The notes: generated by a model not told the origin, from the sequence alone. DNA of 64,000 nucleotides from Serripes groenlandicus (GCA_031761405.1 JASEVX010000007.1:39425248-39489247); one strand, 5' to 3'; counted from the first letter of the stretch, positions 20,891 through 32,851 are shown. Made by a program: numbers and translations.

Positions 20891-20911
20891 ATGTAATCTT
20901 TGTTTAGTTTG

Positions 20912-21133
20912 ACCCTTTCACACATACAGTAAATGTGCATCAGGTGACTTTGAAACATTTAGGTAAGATTATGGAAAATCTCACTAAATTAAGGTATACT
21001 TAAAAAAAGAAGAAAACATTGTGTCAAAAGAAGAAATTGCTCTTTGGAGCAATTTTTCCATTTGTCCAATTTGTTTTCAAAATATGTCTGCTGCAGATGC
21101 ATCAGAAAGTGTCTACATGTGGGAAAGAGTTAT
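20912..21133. mobile_element. TTAA-type MITE, subfamily C
   Basis: TTTGACCCTTTCACACATAC with GCATCAGGTGACTTTGAAAC on the left, AGAAATTGCTCTTTGGAGCAA in the core and ATGTCTGCTGCAGATGCATC...GTGGGAAAGAGTTA on the right. The same subfamily is found at 59713-59938. Confidence 0.6.
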
Positions 21134-21289
21134 TTGAGACAGCTGTAATTATCCTGTTAAAATTATTATAATAGAACTACACATATTAATAATTATTGGA
21201 ATATCATGTGATACAGTGTTGTCAAAATTTGACTGAGAACTGTGACACATGTTTTCACCAGCCGTTTTTCAGACCATTTTATATTTATT

Positions 21290-21396
21290 TAATCGCATCC
21301 AACCATGCCTTAGAAATGGCTCTGGATGCACAGACTGAAGGAAGGATTGACAGACGCAGCCAAATCAATATCCCATCCACCTTAGGTGGGGGATAA
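21290..21396 (+). mobile_element. 3' fragment of a pearl-like element, ATCCCATCCACC type
   Basis: ATCCAACCATGCCTTAGAAATGGC, GACTGAAGG repeats, and a 3' hairpin ATCCCATCCACC-TTA-GGTGGGGGAT. Homologous pieces lie at 60105-60212 and 30590-30695. Confidence 0.5.
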
Positions 21397-21439
21397 CAAA
21401 TAAACTTTCTTTATCTGGTGATCAAAAGAACGGGTTTTA

Positions 21440-22110
21440 CTCATTCCCACTAGGAAGTATATTCTTATGCATTTGCAGGGGGCAACTTTTGAAAACATTG
21501 TAAGAAAAGAAGAAATTGCTCAAAATAAGCAATTTCACCTTTTGGTCAAATTACACTAAATACATCCGCGGACCCTTTGATCTACACTACAGAAGTCCCT
21601 AAATAAACCTTTGTTTGTGTAGAAATGAGTGTATACCATCACCAGTATGTATTGAATATATGACAATGAGTTTAAATGCATTGCGAATGTGTATAGGATG
21701 CACTGGAAATGATTGATTTGATCACTTTTATTTTTTTGACCTTGTCTGAAAGTGAAGTAGGGAATGCTAAACACCGGTTTGTCCGGGACCTTTTTTGTCG
21801 AAAATGACGGTAACCATTTTCGCCTGGTGAGTTCTTTCTTGCATAATACATGACCCCACATTTTCTTTGGATTGTTTTAAAGCTAGGAGGTAACTCTTTT
21901 CAATGATATATGGTGTTCTTTATGGGAAATGCTTAGAAAGTGTGACAATTGATGTCTGAAGTTGGTCGATTTACATGGAAACAAAGAAGGAATTTATTTA
22001 GTGTATTGTGACCTTTTGCCACAATGTTTTCAGCTTTATACAATAATAAAACTTTCATTCATATATTTTCCATAGCTTTGACAAGAAACTTTTCAAAGTC
22101 GTCTGCTGTC
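21440..22110. mobile_element. TTAA-type MITE interrupted by a 450-bp insertion
   Basis: Left part: CATTCCCACTAGGAAG...GAAGAAATTGCTCAAAATAAGCAATTTC. Right part from 22006: TTGTGACCTTTTGCCACAATG...TTTTCAAAGTCGTCTGCTG. The break is filled by the element at 21554-22003. Confidence 0.6.
21554..22003. mobile_element. TA-flanked terminal-inverted-repeat element, 450 bp
   Basis: CACTAAATA at the left and TATTTAGTG at the right form a 9-bp inverted repeat, bounded by TA at 21552-21553 and 22004-22005. Insertion into a MITE core gives an independent border. TA target sites suggest a Tc1/mariner-type MITE. No transposase is visible. Confidence 0.6.
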
Positions 22111-22320
22111 AGACTTCATTCCTCGTTTAATTTCAGTTTGAATTGTAGAATCAGTAAGATCTAAAGAAATGTATTGAGTACACCTGCCAGTCCTTAACTG
22201 GCTCTTTATAACTAGCAATATATGACCAAAATAAGGGGAGGTAACAAATCTTGTGCGAGCCTGAACAATGACATTGCCATTTAAATTTGTTGAAATTTTG
22301 GTTAATTCAAAGAAACTCAC

Positions 22321-22654
22321 TATTGTTTGAGGCCTCCAACTTTTCCTGAGCAACTTCCGTACTTGCGATTCTATCCGCAACATGGTCCTGTCCGTTTTCA
22401 CGTAGAGCTTTCAAAAACACATCATATGCGGCTGGGCCAGAATTATATAACAGTTTAAAGAAACTGTTATTCCTGTTTTCAACAGTGTTTGGGTTGTAGC
22501 TATTTATTGCATCCAGGTCTGGAATATCGAATATCTCAGCAACAATAAAATAGTCCTGAATTTCCTTTGCATCAATGTTCTCCTTGAGAAACCTATAATT
22601 TTTTGAAATCTTTGATTTCTGCCATGGAAGCATGGCTCCAGGTTTCAGAGGCAT
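22321..22654 (-). CDS. CRADD-like gene 1, exon 1 (CARD)
   Basis: ATG at 22652-22654 (A at -3) opens a 111-codon exon plus one base. Residues ~20-105 form a CARD: FLKENIDAKEIQDYFIVAEI, then FDIPDLDAINSY, NRNNSFFKLLYNSGPAAYDV, FLKALRENGQDHVADRI. The segment SGPAAYDVFLKAL parallels the RGPKAFDTFL region of vertebrate CRADD. The donor is AATA|GTGAGT. Upstream, AACTCTTTTCAG lies 12 bases before the ATG and looks like an acceptor, so a 5' non-coding exon is likely. CARDs of this family recruit initiator caspases, caspase-2 in vertebrates; that partner is not shown here. Confidence 0.85.
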
Positions 22655-22742
22655 TCTTCTTTAGAACTGAAAAGAGTTAAAATAATTCCATCCAATTTTT
22701 GTTTATTTTCAATGAAGTCTAATATCAACTGCTGTTATTAAC

Positions 22743-22870
22743 CCTTTCCCACTTACAGCAAATCTGCAGCAGACGAATTTGAAAACATCAAGACGTCTGT
22801 TTAAATGAAAGTATGAAAAGAGATGAAAACTTTGTGGCACAGGGAGAAATGTGTTCACCACAAGGGTTTT
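22743..22870. mobile_element. left half of a TTAA-type MITE, subfamily B
   Basis: TTAACCCTTTCCCACTTACAG with CTGCAGCAGACGAATTTGAAAAC and a partial core (GTGGCACAGGGAGAAATG). It lies 90 bp upstream of the CARD exon and could overlap the promoter or 5' intron. Confidence 0.55.
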
Positions 22871-22966
22871 CAAATATGTGACCCAGTGACCTAGTTTTGG
22901 AGAAAGCGATTATCTGAATCGAATTTCCGTCAAGTTCATAACTGTTTAGCATGAGGTCGAAAAGAA

Positions 22967-23234
22967 TTTGTTTTGTTTGTTTGGAGTTTAACGCCGCTTT
23001 CAACAGCTTTGGTCATATCACGGCGGTCAGTGCACCTTTCCATGTTTTCCTGGCTTTCCCACACCAGTACTTACACAACATTCTTTCGAAGCCACTGACT
23101 ACTTTCTCACATAGATCAGAGGTGAGAGGCAATGGAAAACATCGCCCGAAAGAATGTCGCCGCAACCGGGTATCGAACCCGTGACCTCCAGATCACGAGT
23201 CAGATACGCTACCAATTGAGCTACCCGGCCGGGT
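22967..23234 (-). mobile_element. tRNA-derived SINE, young copy with 13-bp target duplication
   Basis: On the minus strand the head is GGGTAGCTCAATTGGTAGCG (A box TAGCTCAATTGG), and a B box GGTTCGATACC follows. The body is about 170 bp and the tail is an A/C-rich run. AGGTCGAAAAGAA is repeated at 22954-22966 and 23235-23247. It is nearly identical to the copy at 50385-50652. This is a SINE rather than a tRNA gene because the acceptor stem does not close. Confidence 0.85.
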
Positions 23235-23247
23235 AGGTCGAAAAGAA

Positions 23248-25050
23248 GGTTACTAGGTCTAATGTTAGGTAAACCGTGACATTGTGAACACTCAAATTTG
23301 GAAAAAGGTAACCAATTAGTCAACAAAATTTTAAAATAGTTTATTTTTTTCGTAACTGGCATTACCAAGCTGGTCTAAGTACTTATAATTTTGTTTATCC
23401 TTATGGCTGCCCGGGATTGCAATTCAATGAACTAACCTGTTTAATCCAAATTCTTGGTTAAGTTTTGCATTAAGATCTCATTTTTCGTAAACGGCATATA
23501 ATAAGATCTCGAATCTTCTGAAACTCATTCATTATTATGAGATGCCTGTTTATTAGATTGATTGGAGTTTTCAATGGTATTTCAGTTACATCATAACAGC
23601 CAGTTCACCTAACATGTTTGACCTAGCTATCTCAGATCAGTTCTCAACACTTTTACCCTGGCACCTGACAACTTTTCCAGTTTCCACATTTCCAGTTTTG
23701 TCAATTCTCAGGAAGAATGAATTGCCGAGTTGGATTTCAAACTGATAAACAATTAAAGTATTTCCAAATTGAAAAGTGAGAGTTAAATGATGTTGCAAAA
23801 TGTATGGAGGAAGAAATGTACAAAATAATTTCATTTATAATATTTTCAACATATATTTTTGGGGGGTTAAAATATGTATGTATATTTGTCATTGTCATAT
23901 TACAATGCCTATTTTTTTTAATGGTAATGTTTATTAAACAAATGCTGATGAAATTGTGTTGAATTGAGTTGATGAAAATATGAATACATGTATAAGATAT
24001 GCAAATCTGTCCTGGTGCATGTCCTTTCTATGTGCAAAATTAAGTGACAAAACAAGTTAATTTGTTGAATTGAGATCTATCGCAGAAACATATTGTAAAA
24101 GAGTGATCAATTTGAATTTGACCAAGTGACCGAGTGTTAGATCAAACTGGAACCAGTTTCAAATAAGAACTAGACATGATGGAAATGAACGTTCCGATAA
24201 ATTTCCCATGAAGATTTGATGAACAATAAAGCATCCGCAGTTTTTCTAAAACTTGACCAGTTGACCTAGTTTGAGACCTAAAATAACCCAATTTAGTGCT
24301 ATATGGAGATCTGATGAAGATGAATGTTCTGATGAATTTTCATGCACATTGGATAAATCAAAGTACTGAAAGTACTGCTGAAAGGTGATTTTAGAGTGAT
24401 GTCACACAGGTGCAGATGGGATAATGAATTCATTATTGTATGCAAGGTATGAACAGATCATGGCTAGGATATATGGATAGGAACAAACGAGAGCAAATAT
24501 GTTGGAAAATAAATGAATGAAAGAATTTAAGTCTTTAAAACTTCTTTATTTTGCTGCAGTTTCGGAATAGGTAAAATTGTATAAAATGAATAAATCAAAC
24601 AAATATAATAAAAAACACAAACATTTGTTGTTTAGTTTATACGGTTATACTATATAATTTCGTAAGAACGCCTTCATCATTATAATACAATAATAAAGAA
24701 AGAATACAAACTTCAAAATTGTTGACAGCTAGGCATTATATTATATTCACATTAGTTATCAAAAACTGTCAAGAGGTGAGGAGTATTGCATACATACAAT
24801 TCATTTAGAAATTGCATTGAAACAAAACATATTTTTGGTAAAAAATATAGAAAGAATTTTTTCATATTTAGACAGAAATGTACTGGAAAGAATGAAATTC
24901 AGTCATATCTGGCAGTACGCTAATGCTATCTTTCTATGCGTCAGTATAAGTACAAAGATATATAGATAGATATTCTTTATTTCGTCCAAATTTAAAGAGC
25001 AAGTACATTTCATATTAAACATTACAAAAGTGAGAACATAAATATATAAT

Positions 25051-25084
<34 letters not shown>

Positions 25085-25604
25085 GCTATGAATGAAAATA
25101 TGAAAACATGAATTAATTTTACATTTGGAACAATGTTCGATAAACTGTGTCTGAATGAGGATACAACGTAGAACGTAATGTTTTCTCCTTGCATGAAAGC
25201 ATAATTAAGTATAAGTGTGCCCTCAATTTAAATCAATTCTCACATAACAAGAACATTAAGAAAGTGTTGCAAAATTTAAATAGTATCATGACATCTCATG
25301 ATGATCAGATTTTTATAGAAATAATTTTATTTTGATGTGTATTACGCGTCAAGTGTGGATTCAAACATTTCAAAATATTTCACAATTCAAAAAAATTAGA
25401 TATTTGGATAAAATCTGATTGATTGAAACAAATTGTTAAAAAAAACACCCAATGCATATTAAAACCAAAGGCTTCTTTTCCCACAACATTTTTTGTCAAG
25501 AGCTACAATATCTAAAGAGGCAACATGTTAGGGTGTTTATCTAATATGCATGAGTCCGATTTTACCATACCAATTCAGCAAAAGTGTTTTTCACATCTTT
25601 CCTT
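23248..25604. other. intergenic stretch with an old satellite fragment and a TA run
   Basis: 24110-24370 resembles degraded units of the GTGACCTAGTTTGAGACC satellite. 25049-25080 is an AT/AC microsatellite. No gene is seen. Confidence 0.45.
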
Positions 25605-25870
25605 TTCCCCGGTAAATCAGTCGGTAGCGACGCGGGCTGTCAATACAGCAGTTGTAAGTTTGAATCGAAGCTCGGCCATCATTCTTTCCTACAATGTGAC
25701 AAGCGTCTTTCACCAATGGGCTAACAGTCTATTTGGGAAAGAAGCCAGTTGCTTGGAATGAATGTTGTTTGTGTAAGAAAGTCAGACAACACATGAATAG
25801 GTGATCTGGCCGCCTTCATATGACTGAACAATTGTTGTAAACGGCGTTGAAGTCCAATCAATCAATCCTT
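25605..25870 (+). mobile_element. tRNA-derived SINE, CAATCAATCAATC-tailed
   Basis: The head GGTAAATCAGTCGGTAGCGACGC resembles a tRNA A-box region; AAGTTTGAATCGAAGC is the B-box area. The body contains CATTCTTTCC and GCGTCTTTCACCAATG. The end is GCGTTGAAGTCCAATCAATC. Related copies lie at 30950 and 35846. Confidence 0.7.
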
Positions 25871-25979
25871 TTTATATAATCATTCTGTAATTTACCATTA
25901 AGAATTCCCCCCTAATCCCCTAATACATATTTAGTCGAGTAGTCGTTCGGGGGAACACACCATTCGTGAATTACTAGCT

Positions 25980-26720
25980 AACTAACACTTCTCCCTAGCA
26001 CACAACTATTGACAACATTGTGACAAAACATAAGAAATTCATCCATGGAATCAAAATGTTGCGTCTGCAAGTATGTAATGCATTAAACTATTTTCAAGGA
26101 AAATATGTGTTTAAAAAATTATGAGGTAAATATTAGAAACCTGCAGCAGACGATTTTGAAAATATCTGAGAGGGATTTTTTCCTTTTTTCCCACAACGTT
26201 TCAATTAGTAAATATATATATACATATATAATATATATAAATGATGTAATAACCTATAAATGAATATACTAGAGGAAATATAAAGAATATAACTGAAAGT
26301 CGTATTTAAGGATAGATTAGCATATTTTGGGGAAACTACCCATTGTACCCAATTTCTCTTCATCCAACAATGTTTTATGAAATTTTCTGAAATTTGCAGC
26401 AGTTTTGAAAACATTTCGAATCCATTACTGAAAGTACTAATTTAGGATAGCTATTGATTTGCAAAAAATATATATCTTTTCATTCAATGGTGTGTTGGTG
26501 TTTTTACCGTTGATTTCGTTCCTTTATTATCATTTTAAAAAATAACTTGAAATTTACGCTTTGATTTGTCCCCACATATTCCCTACTGAAATATTACTGG
26601 CATTAACAGCAATTTAAATTAACCCTTTCTCCAAATACAACAAGCCTGCAGCGGATGAGTTCGAAAACATATGGACAAAATTATGGAAAATAGTTCATCA
26701 AATAATTGGTTTATACAAAT
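25980..26720. mobile_element. cluster of broken TTAA-type MITEs
   Basis: Pieces at 26010-26060, 26140-26210 (CTGCAGCAGACGATTTTGAAAA), 26325-26420 and 26620-26700 (TTAACCCTTTCTCCAAATAC, CTGCAGCGGATGAG). None is complete. Short TA runs lie at 26214-26238. Confidence 0.45.
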
Positions 26721-27235
26721 AATGTATATGTCCGACATTGTCGAAAGGCGTATAGGCAGTGGTACGAAACATCTGGAACGTAGAATTATCTACGTTCCTG
26801 TAATAGCATCCCTCATCATAAAATTATAAAATAAAGTATGAAAATAATTCAAATACTTCATTATAGATCTAAACAATAATGCTGTTTTCACGTTGAATTT
26901 GCTTTCTCTACGAAATGTCGATTTGTTCTATTTTATTAAATCGACACGACACGGTCAGTTCTCGAATTGACCTAGTTTGTGTATGTATATATCTGATGCG
27001 GTGTATCGGTGTTGTTCACAAAAGCGTGGCACGTAGGAATATACATAGTAATATTAACTGCAGAAATATTTGTATTTCTTAAAATAAAATTCACTCTAAA
27101 AGACGCAAATACATTTTCAGTTTGAAAATGAAGTATAAACTCTATATTCTTCATTCAACTGATTGTAAATGAAAAGACTATTAGGTAGATTTTACTTTGA
27201 ATTCATCGCACTATATTGATTAGCGTATGTATAAC
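26721..27235. other. no recognisable feature
   Basis: AT-rich sequence without a domain-coding frame or a repeat I recognise, apart from a short inverted repeat TAGAATTATCTACGTTCC around 26780. Confidence 0.4.
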
Positions 27236-30200
27236 AAGAGCTGTCTTGGGACAGCTGCTCGACTATATAACGCTTATTCACATAAAGCACTATTTCATTA
27301 TATTGCACTTAAGTACTATTAAATCATATTATATACTCTATATGTAAAAGCAACTGAATAGATACATACATTTAAATATATATAATTTAAAAATCAATCA
27401 AGGGCCATAACTCCATATTTAGGATACAATAGAGTTATCTAACCTAATTGTACGATGGTCCTTAACAAATGTGTGAAGTATGAAGTGACTTGAATGATGA
27501 ACTTTAACGTTGCGCTAAACGCAAATGTTAAAACTTACCAATCCAAAAATAGCAAAACTTTAAAAAAAGGTTTTCCAAATGTTTGACACCAAAGCCCGTT
27601 TGATATGTTCAAGAATTATATTTGATAAATGAATGTTCACAATTAGAAAGGAACGTAACTAAAAATTATAAATTTATCTCAAATTCTCAAAATCAAACAA
27701 AAACCATGTTTTTTACCCTCAAAAAGTCACACTCAGCATCTTCAACATACGATGTGAAGAAAAGTATTATATGTAAGTTATATTTCAAATATGAAAGCCC
27801 TAACACAAGTACTTATTGAGAAAAATTAAATAATTAAATGAAAATGCCAACTTGCCCTAAAACTTAACCACCCAAAATCATGTCTTTTACCGCAAAAAGA
27901 AGGTCACACTCAGCATCTTCAGCATACAATATGAAGAAATGTATTAGATGTAATTATATTCCAAATATGAAAGCCCTAGCACAAGTACTTATTGAGAAAA
28001 TGTTAAAAAAATAAAAATTCCTACTTGCCCTAAAACTTTAACCACCTCAAATCATGTTTTTTACCCCAAAAAGGTCACACTCAGCATCTTCAGCATTCAA
28101 TGTGAAGAAAGGTATAAGATGTAACTACATTCTAAATATGAAAGCCCTAGCACAAATACTTATTGAGAACAATTAAAAAAATTAAATGAAAATGCCAACT
28201 TGCCCTAAAACTTTAACCGGCCAAAATCATGTCTTTTACCACAAAAAGAAGGTCACACTCAGAATCTTCAGCAAACAATATGAAGAAAAGTATTATATGT
28301 AATTATATTCCAAATATGAAAGCCCTAACACAAGTACTTATTGAGAAAAATTAAACAAGAGGCCCAAGAGGGCCAGTATCGCTCCACGGCCATAAGGCAA
28401 AAATGAAATCTCCAAACAGCCCTGCCCCCTGGTGGCTATGTTTTTTACCAACCACCATGGCTAAAAGGAATCTTGTAGAGTGTCATGCAAGGAACATTTC
28501 TACAAAATTATTTGAATATCAGCCAAACACTTTCGGAGGAGAAGATTTTTTAAGTTTTCACTATGGTCATATAAGGCAAAATAGCCCCGCCCTCTGGCTG
28601 CCATGTTTTTCGACCAATCAACATGGCTTGAAGGAATCTGATAGAGGGTCACCCAATGAACATTTCTACAAAATTATTTGGAAATCAGCTGAACACTTTC
28701 GGAGAAGAAGATTTTTTAAGTTTTCAATATACATGTAGCTATATAAGGCAAAATAGCCCCGCCCCCTTGCGGCCATGTTTTTCAACCAATCAACATTTCT
28801 TGAAGGAATCTAATAAAGGGTCACCTAAGGAACATTTCTACAAAATTATTTGAAAATTGGCCTGACACTTTTGGAGGAGAAGATTTTTTAAGTTTTCTCT
28901 ATAGCCATATAGGCAAAATAGCCCCGCCCTGTGACGGCCATGTTGTTTTACCAATCAACATGGCTTGAAGGAATCTGATAGAGGGTCACCCATGGAACAT
29001 TTCTACAAAATTATTTGAAAATCTGCTGAACACTTTTGGAGAAGAAGATTTTTTAAGTTTTCACTATAGCTATATAAGTTAAAATAGCCCCGCCCACCTG
29101 GCGGCCATGTTTTTCGCCCAATCAACATGGCTTGAAGGAATCTGATAAAGGGTCACCCATGGAACATTTCTACAAAATTATTTGAAAATCTGCTGAACAC
29201 TTTTGGAGAAGAAGATTTTTTAAGTTTTCACTATAGCTATATAAGGCAAAATAGCCCCGCCCCCCTGGCGGCCATGTTTTTCGCCCAATCAACATTTCTT
29301 GAAGGAATCTGATAAAGGGTCACCCAAGGAACATTTCTACAAAATTATTTGAAAATCAGCCCGACACTTTTGGAGAAGAAGATTTTTTAAGTTCTCACTA
29401 TTTTTTTCTTTCGGTTGCCATGGAAACCAGAATTTCGAATGGATCAAAAAAAATTGAAGGAATTTAGTAGAGGACATTGAGAGGATGCTTCCCATGAAGT
29501 TTCAACCAAATTGGCCAAGTGGTTAGGGAGAAGAAGTCGTTAAAAGGAAAAAGTTTACGCACGCACGCACCGGCGACGCACGGACGCACGACGGACAATT
29601 CGCCATGACATAAGCTCGACTGGCTTTCAGCCAGTGGAGCTAAAAATTAAATGAAAATGCCAACTTGCCCTAAAACTTTAACCGGCCAAAATCATGTCTT
29701 TTACCCCAAAAAGAAGGTCACACTCAGAATCTTCAGCAAACAATATGAAGAAAGGTATTATATGTAATTATATTCCAAATATGAAAGCCCTAACACAAGT
29801 ACTTATTGAGAAAAATTAAAAAATTAAATGAAAATGCCAACTTGCCCTAAAACTTTAACCACCCAAAATCATGTCTTTTACCGCAAAAAGAAGGTCACAC
29901 TCAGCATCTTCAGCATACAATATAAAGAAATGTATAAGATGTCATTACATTCTGAATATAAAAGCCCTAGCACAAGTACTTATTGAGAAAAAATAAAAAA
30001 AGATTCCAACTTGCCCTAAAACTTTAACCACCAAAAATCATGTTTTTTACCCCAAAAAGAAGGTCATAATCAGCACCTTCAGCATTCAATGTATAGAAAG
30101 GTATAAGATGTAACTATATTCCAAATATGAAAGCCCTAGCACAAATACTTATGAATGAAAATGCCAACTTGCCCTAAAACTTTAACCGGACGCGGACGCC

Positions 30201-30246
30201 GGGGCGAGTAGTAAAGCTCTCATATTCTTCGAATAGTCGAGCTAAA
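27236..30246 (+). mobile_element. pearl-like element, AGCTGTC hairpin type, with a nested element
   Basis: The 5' end AACAAGAGCTGTCTTGGGACAGCT forms a stem-loop and is followed by GCTCGACTAT (27257-27266). Tandem units of about 180 bp (CAACTTGCCCTAAAACTTTAACC, GGTCACACTCAGCATCTTC, AAGTACTTATTGAGAA) occupy 27500-28350 and resume at 29646-30180. The 3' end is GGACGCGGACGCCGGGG then ATAGTCGAGC (30233-30242) and TAAAAA. The 10-bp subterminal arms are perfect complements. The gap 28352-29645 is another element. Confidence 0.7.
28352..29645 (+). mobile_element. pearl-like element nested in the 27.2-30.2 kb element
   Basis: 5' end AAACAAGAGGCCCAAGAGGGCC, subterminal GCTCCAC (28381-28387), then six units of ~160 bp of the CCCCGCCCxxTGGCGGCCATG satellite. 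An ACGC/ACGG stretch (29560-29600), hairpin CTGGCT-TTC-AGCCAG (29620-29634), GTGGAGC (29634-29640) and TAAAAA close it. It interrupts a GAGAAAAATTAA/AATTAAATGAAAATG junction of the host satellite, so both borders are clear. Confidence 0.75.
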
Positions 30247-30589
30247 AAGGTTCCTGTAGAATTAAATGTTATAGGGCATATTCCATTTGGGTCACGGGCA
30301 ATCGCATAAGAAGGAGATTATTACATAATAATCACCTTCCAAAAATGTGGTGTCTAATATATTCACATGGTAGTTGAGATAAACCATTGATTTTAAGGGA
30401 GCTAACTTGTACTGGATTAAATTACATTTGAAATAGAGGGTTATTTCCCTTCCATATAATTTAAATCAGATACATTTCTTTAATTGATACGAATTCAATT
30501 GGACATAACTCTGATATTTTTAAGGCAATCTTAAATTTGCTGTTTGACAATTTCTTATAGTGCTTAACATTTCCAAGTAGTTTCAATCA

Positions 30590-30697
30590 AATCCATCCAA
30601 CCATGCCATAGATATGTCTTTGATCAGACGGAAAGATGGATGGACAGACGGACAATGCCAAACCCATATCCCATCTGCCTTTGGCGGGGGACAACAA
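30590..30697 (+). mobile_element. 3' fragment of a pearl-like element, ATCCCATCTGCC type
   Basis: ATCCATCCAACCATGCCATAG, GATGGATGGACAGACGGAC (microsatellite remnant), and a hairpin CCCATCTGCC-TTT-GGCGGGGGAC. Homologous to 21290-21396. The preceding 30250-30590 may be its body but has no clear tandem units. Confidence 0.5.
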
Positions 30698-30834
30698 ATT
30701 TCCTTCACATTATGTAAGGATATAAACAAGACACTTACAATATAAAACTTGTTTATTTAATTCTGCAACATCTAATGACATAAACATTTGGCATGAGGTC
30801 ATCAATAAGCAACAGCATTATATTGACGATTTTC

Positions 30835-31235
30835 AATGTTTTTAATGCTTTGCAACATAAAACACATTTTTGCAGACCACTTTGGAAAAAGTAAAAAATA
30901 TGGAAACTCTCTATTAATGAAAGATTATGAGCTATTTCTCCTCAAGCCGAGCCCCGGTAGCTCAGTCAGTAGCAACGCGAGCTGTCAATCCAGGTTTTGT
31001 GAGTTCGGATCCCAGCTTGGGCAACATTCTTTCCGACGTTTGACAAAAGTCATTGTGACCTGCGTCATTCGTCTTTCACCAATGAGCTGTTTAACCCAGG
31101 AAACGCATGAGTATATACATGTGATATGACTGAAAAATTGTTGAAAACAGTGTTAAACCCCAAACAATCAATCCTTTTGCATTAAAGTTTTTAAAAATTG
31201 TCTGCTGCAGAGGCTTCCGTATTTGAATAAGGGTC
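30835..31235. mobile_element. TTAA-type MITE split by a SINE
   Basis: Left arm: TTTTTGCAGACCACTTTGG...GATTATGAGCTATTTCTCC. Right arm after the SINE: CCTTTTGCATTAAAG...ATTGTCTGCTGCAGAGGCTTCC. The core is interrupted exactly between TTTCTCCT and CCTTTTGC. Confidence 0.55.
30950..31172 (+). mobile_element. tRNA-derived SINE
   Basis: CCCCGGTAGCTCAGTCAGTAGC (A box), GTGAGTTCGGATCCCAGC (B box), a body with AACATTCTTTCC and GTCTTTCACCAATGAGC, and the end GTGTTAAACCCCAAACAATC. It belongs to the family of 25605 and 35846. Confidence 0.75.
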
Positions 31236-31354
31236 AACAAATATTTTATATTTCTACAACTTGCAATGATGAATTCGTCTGGAATAATTCTATGGTCCTG
31301 GTAGTTGTCACTATAGATATGTTATTCCTTTTGGAAATAGATCTAAGATTTTAA

Positions 31355-31566
31355 ACCTTTCCAACATACAACAAGTCTGCAGCAGACAACTTTAAAACCT
31401 ATATACAAAAACATGAAAAATCTTCATAAATGAGAGTTTAATTAAATTTGAAAACATTGTGGCAAAAGAAGAAATTGCTCAAAGGAGCAATTTCTTTTTT
31501 TGCCACAATGTTTTCAAAAGTAGTTTGCTGCAGATTCGTCAAAATGCATCTACAAGTGGGACAGGG
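31355..31566. mobile_element. palindromic TTAA MITE, subfamily B, 212 bp
   Basis: TTAA at 31351-31354 and 31567-31570. The core GAAGAAATTGCTCAAAGGAGC-AATTTC is intact. It lies about 170 bp past the end of CRADD-like gene 2. Confidence 0.72.
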
Positions 31567-31740
31567 TTAAATAAAGAATGCTTGATATTTCGAATACACT
31601 TGATAGACAATATTTGTGATTGTGGATGCACTGTTTGAAAAGTTTGGGAGCTATTAAGAATATCTACACACTTTCCTATCAACCCTTACAATGTTGTTGG
31701 ATTTCAAGATTACAAGTTGACCTATATCACAACACAACAG

Positions 31741-32057
31741 CTATATATTCATTGCTATGCCCTTCATTTCATCCCAATCCACACTCACTCCAGGGCAATC
31801 TCCTACCACTGTCACAAATCTCTCAAGGTGTGCTTGGTTAAAATTTTTCCTCTTCCAAATATTAAGAGCCTCATAAATTTGCATTAAGACCGATAATGGG
31901 TTATTTGTTTTGGACCTCCACACATCATTTTGGGTTAGTCCAAGAGCATACATTGCAAGTTCCCAGTTTTCGCCAAGAGTGTTACAAAGGCGGGCTAAAT
32001 CTTTATCAGCTAAAATCACCCTCTTTTTTGGTACGCTGTGTATCCATTGAGTTGGAC
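31741..32057 (-). CDS. CRADD-like gene 2, exon 2 (Death domain)
   Basis: The acceptor TTTTTACAG gives first base 32057. The split codon G+GT joins exon 1 in frame. Coding continues PTQWIHSVPKKRVILADKDL, then LARLCNTLGENWELAMYALG, LTQNDVWRSKTNNP, EALNIWKRKN and VDWDEMKG to TAG at 31741-31743. This is a full six-helix Death domain. The pattern L-G-x-x-W-E followed by LGL[ST]Q.D matches vertebrate CRADD closely. The predicted protein is 214 residues. It differs strongly from gene 1, so the duplication is old. Confidence 0.87.
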
Positions 32058-32555
32058 CTGTAAAAATATAAATGAAGAAGTTTGTTAAAGCTCGGCCTTA
32101 TTTAGCTCTGAGAAGATATTGACGAAATTTTAGTTTGGAATAAAAGAAAAAAAAAGTTTCTATAACAACAAAAAACACCAAACAAATAACTTAAACCTGA
32201 AATGGTAGAAAAATATCAAAATTATGTCAAAACTGTATATGGTAATTTGTAACTTCTTGGTGCTGTAGCTTCCAATACATTTACATAGATTTACAGCCCA
32301 TATTTATTTAGAAACTTGTGGAATCTCAACCCTTTTGATGCTGAAGCTTCCAGTAAAATTTACTTAATTCATGCCAAAAGTAGCTGTTACTAAGTAATAG
32401 TGACGACATAAAGATGCAATGCATTGACAATGCAGTGACTTAATGCTCCAGGAGCAGAAAATATACAAACTACTAGACATGTAGTAAAAATTGAAGGTGA
32501 ATAGATTATGTAGGTGTTAACATATTCTGCCAAATTGGCAGTGAGTACACTTTTA

Positions 32556-32851
32556 ACCCTTTCAAACTTGCAGACACATTTTGACACTTTTGCAGCAGAC
32601 AACTTTTGAAATCATTTTGACAAAAAGAGAAGTTGCTCACAATTTCTACTTTTGCCACAATGTTTTTAATCAAACTTTCATAAAGAGAGATTTTTCAAAT
32701 TTTCCCAAGATCTTTTCAAAAGATGTCTGCTACAGATTAACTATTAAGGGTGAAATAAGGAATTACTTATAAAGCAATTTCCCCTTTTCCCAAAATGTTT
32801 TAAAATTCCGCCATCTTGGGGTGTTAAATGTCATCTGTATCAGGGTAAGGG
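32556..32851. mobile_element. TTAA-type MITE, expanded
   Basis: TTTTAACCCTTTCAAACTTGC...TTTGCAGCAGACAAC, core AGTTGCTCACAATTTC, then a second arm with AGATGTCTGCTACAG and a third core-like AAGCAATTTCCCCTTTTCCC, ending GGGTAAGGGTTAA (TTAA 32852-32855). It is probably two overlapping or recombined copies. Confidence 0.5.

Larger units (their letters stand above)
20069..22320 (-). other. intron of CRADD-like gene 1 (2,252 bp)
   Basis: The intron runs from donor GTGAGT (22315-22320, minus strand) to acceptor TTCTTTCAG. It is phase 1 and lies between the CARD and Death domain. It contains a MITE half, pearl-like fragments, a SINE, a MITE, and a MITE interrupted by a TA-flanked element. Confidence 0.8.

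Noticed and set aside
23141..23234. Possible tRNA gene (GGGTAGCTCAATTGG...GGTTCGATACC)
   Set aside because: A and B boxes are good, but the acceptor stem does not close, a 170-bp body and a 13-bp target duplication follow, and an almost identical copy is at 50585-50652. It is a SINE head.
28403..28853. Open frames of 111 and 65 codons with repeated CFSTNQHxLKES peptides
   Set aside because: The peptide repeat is the translation of satellite units of the nested element at 28352-29645.
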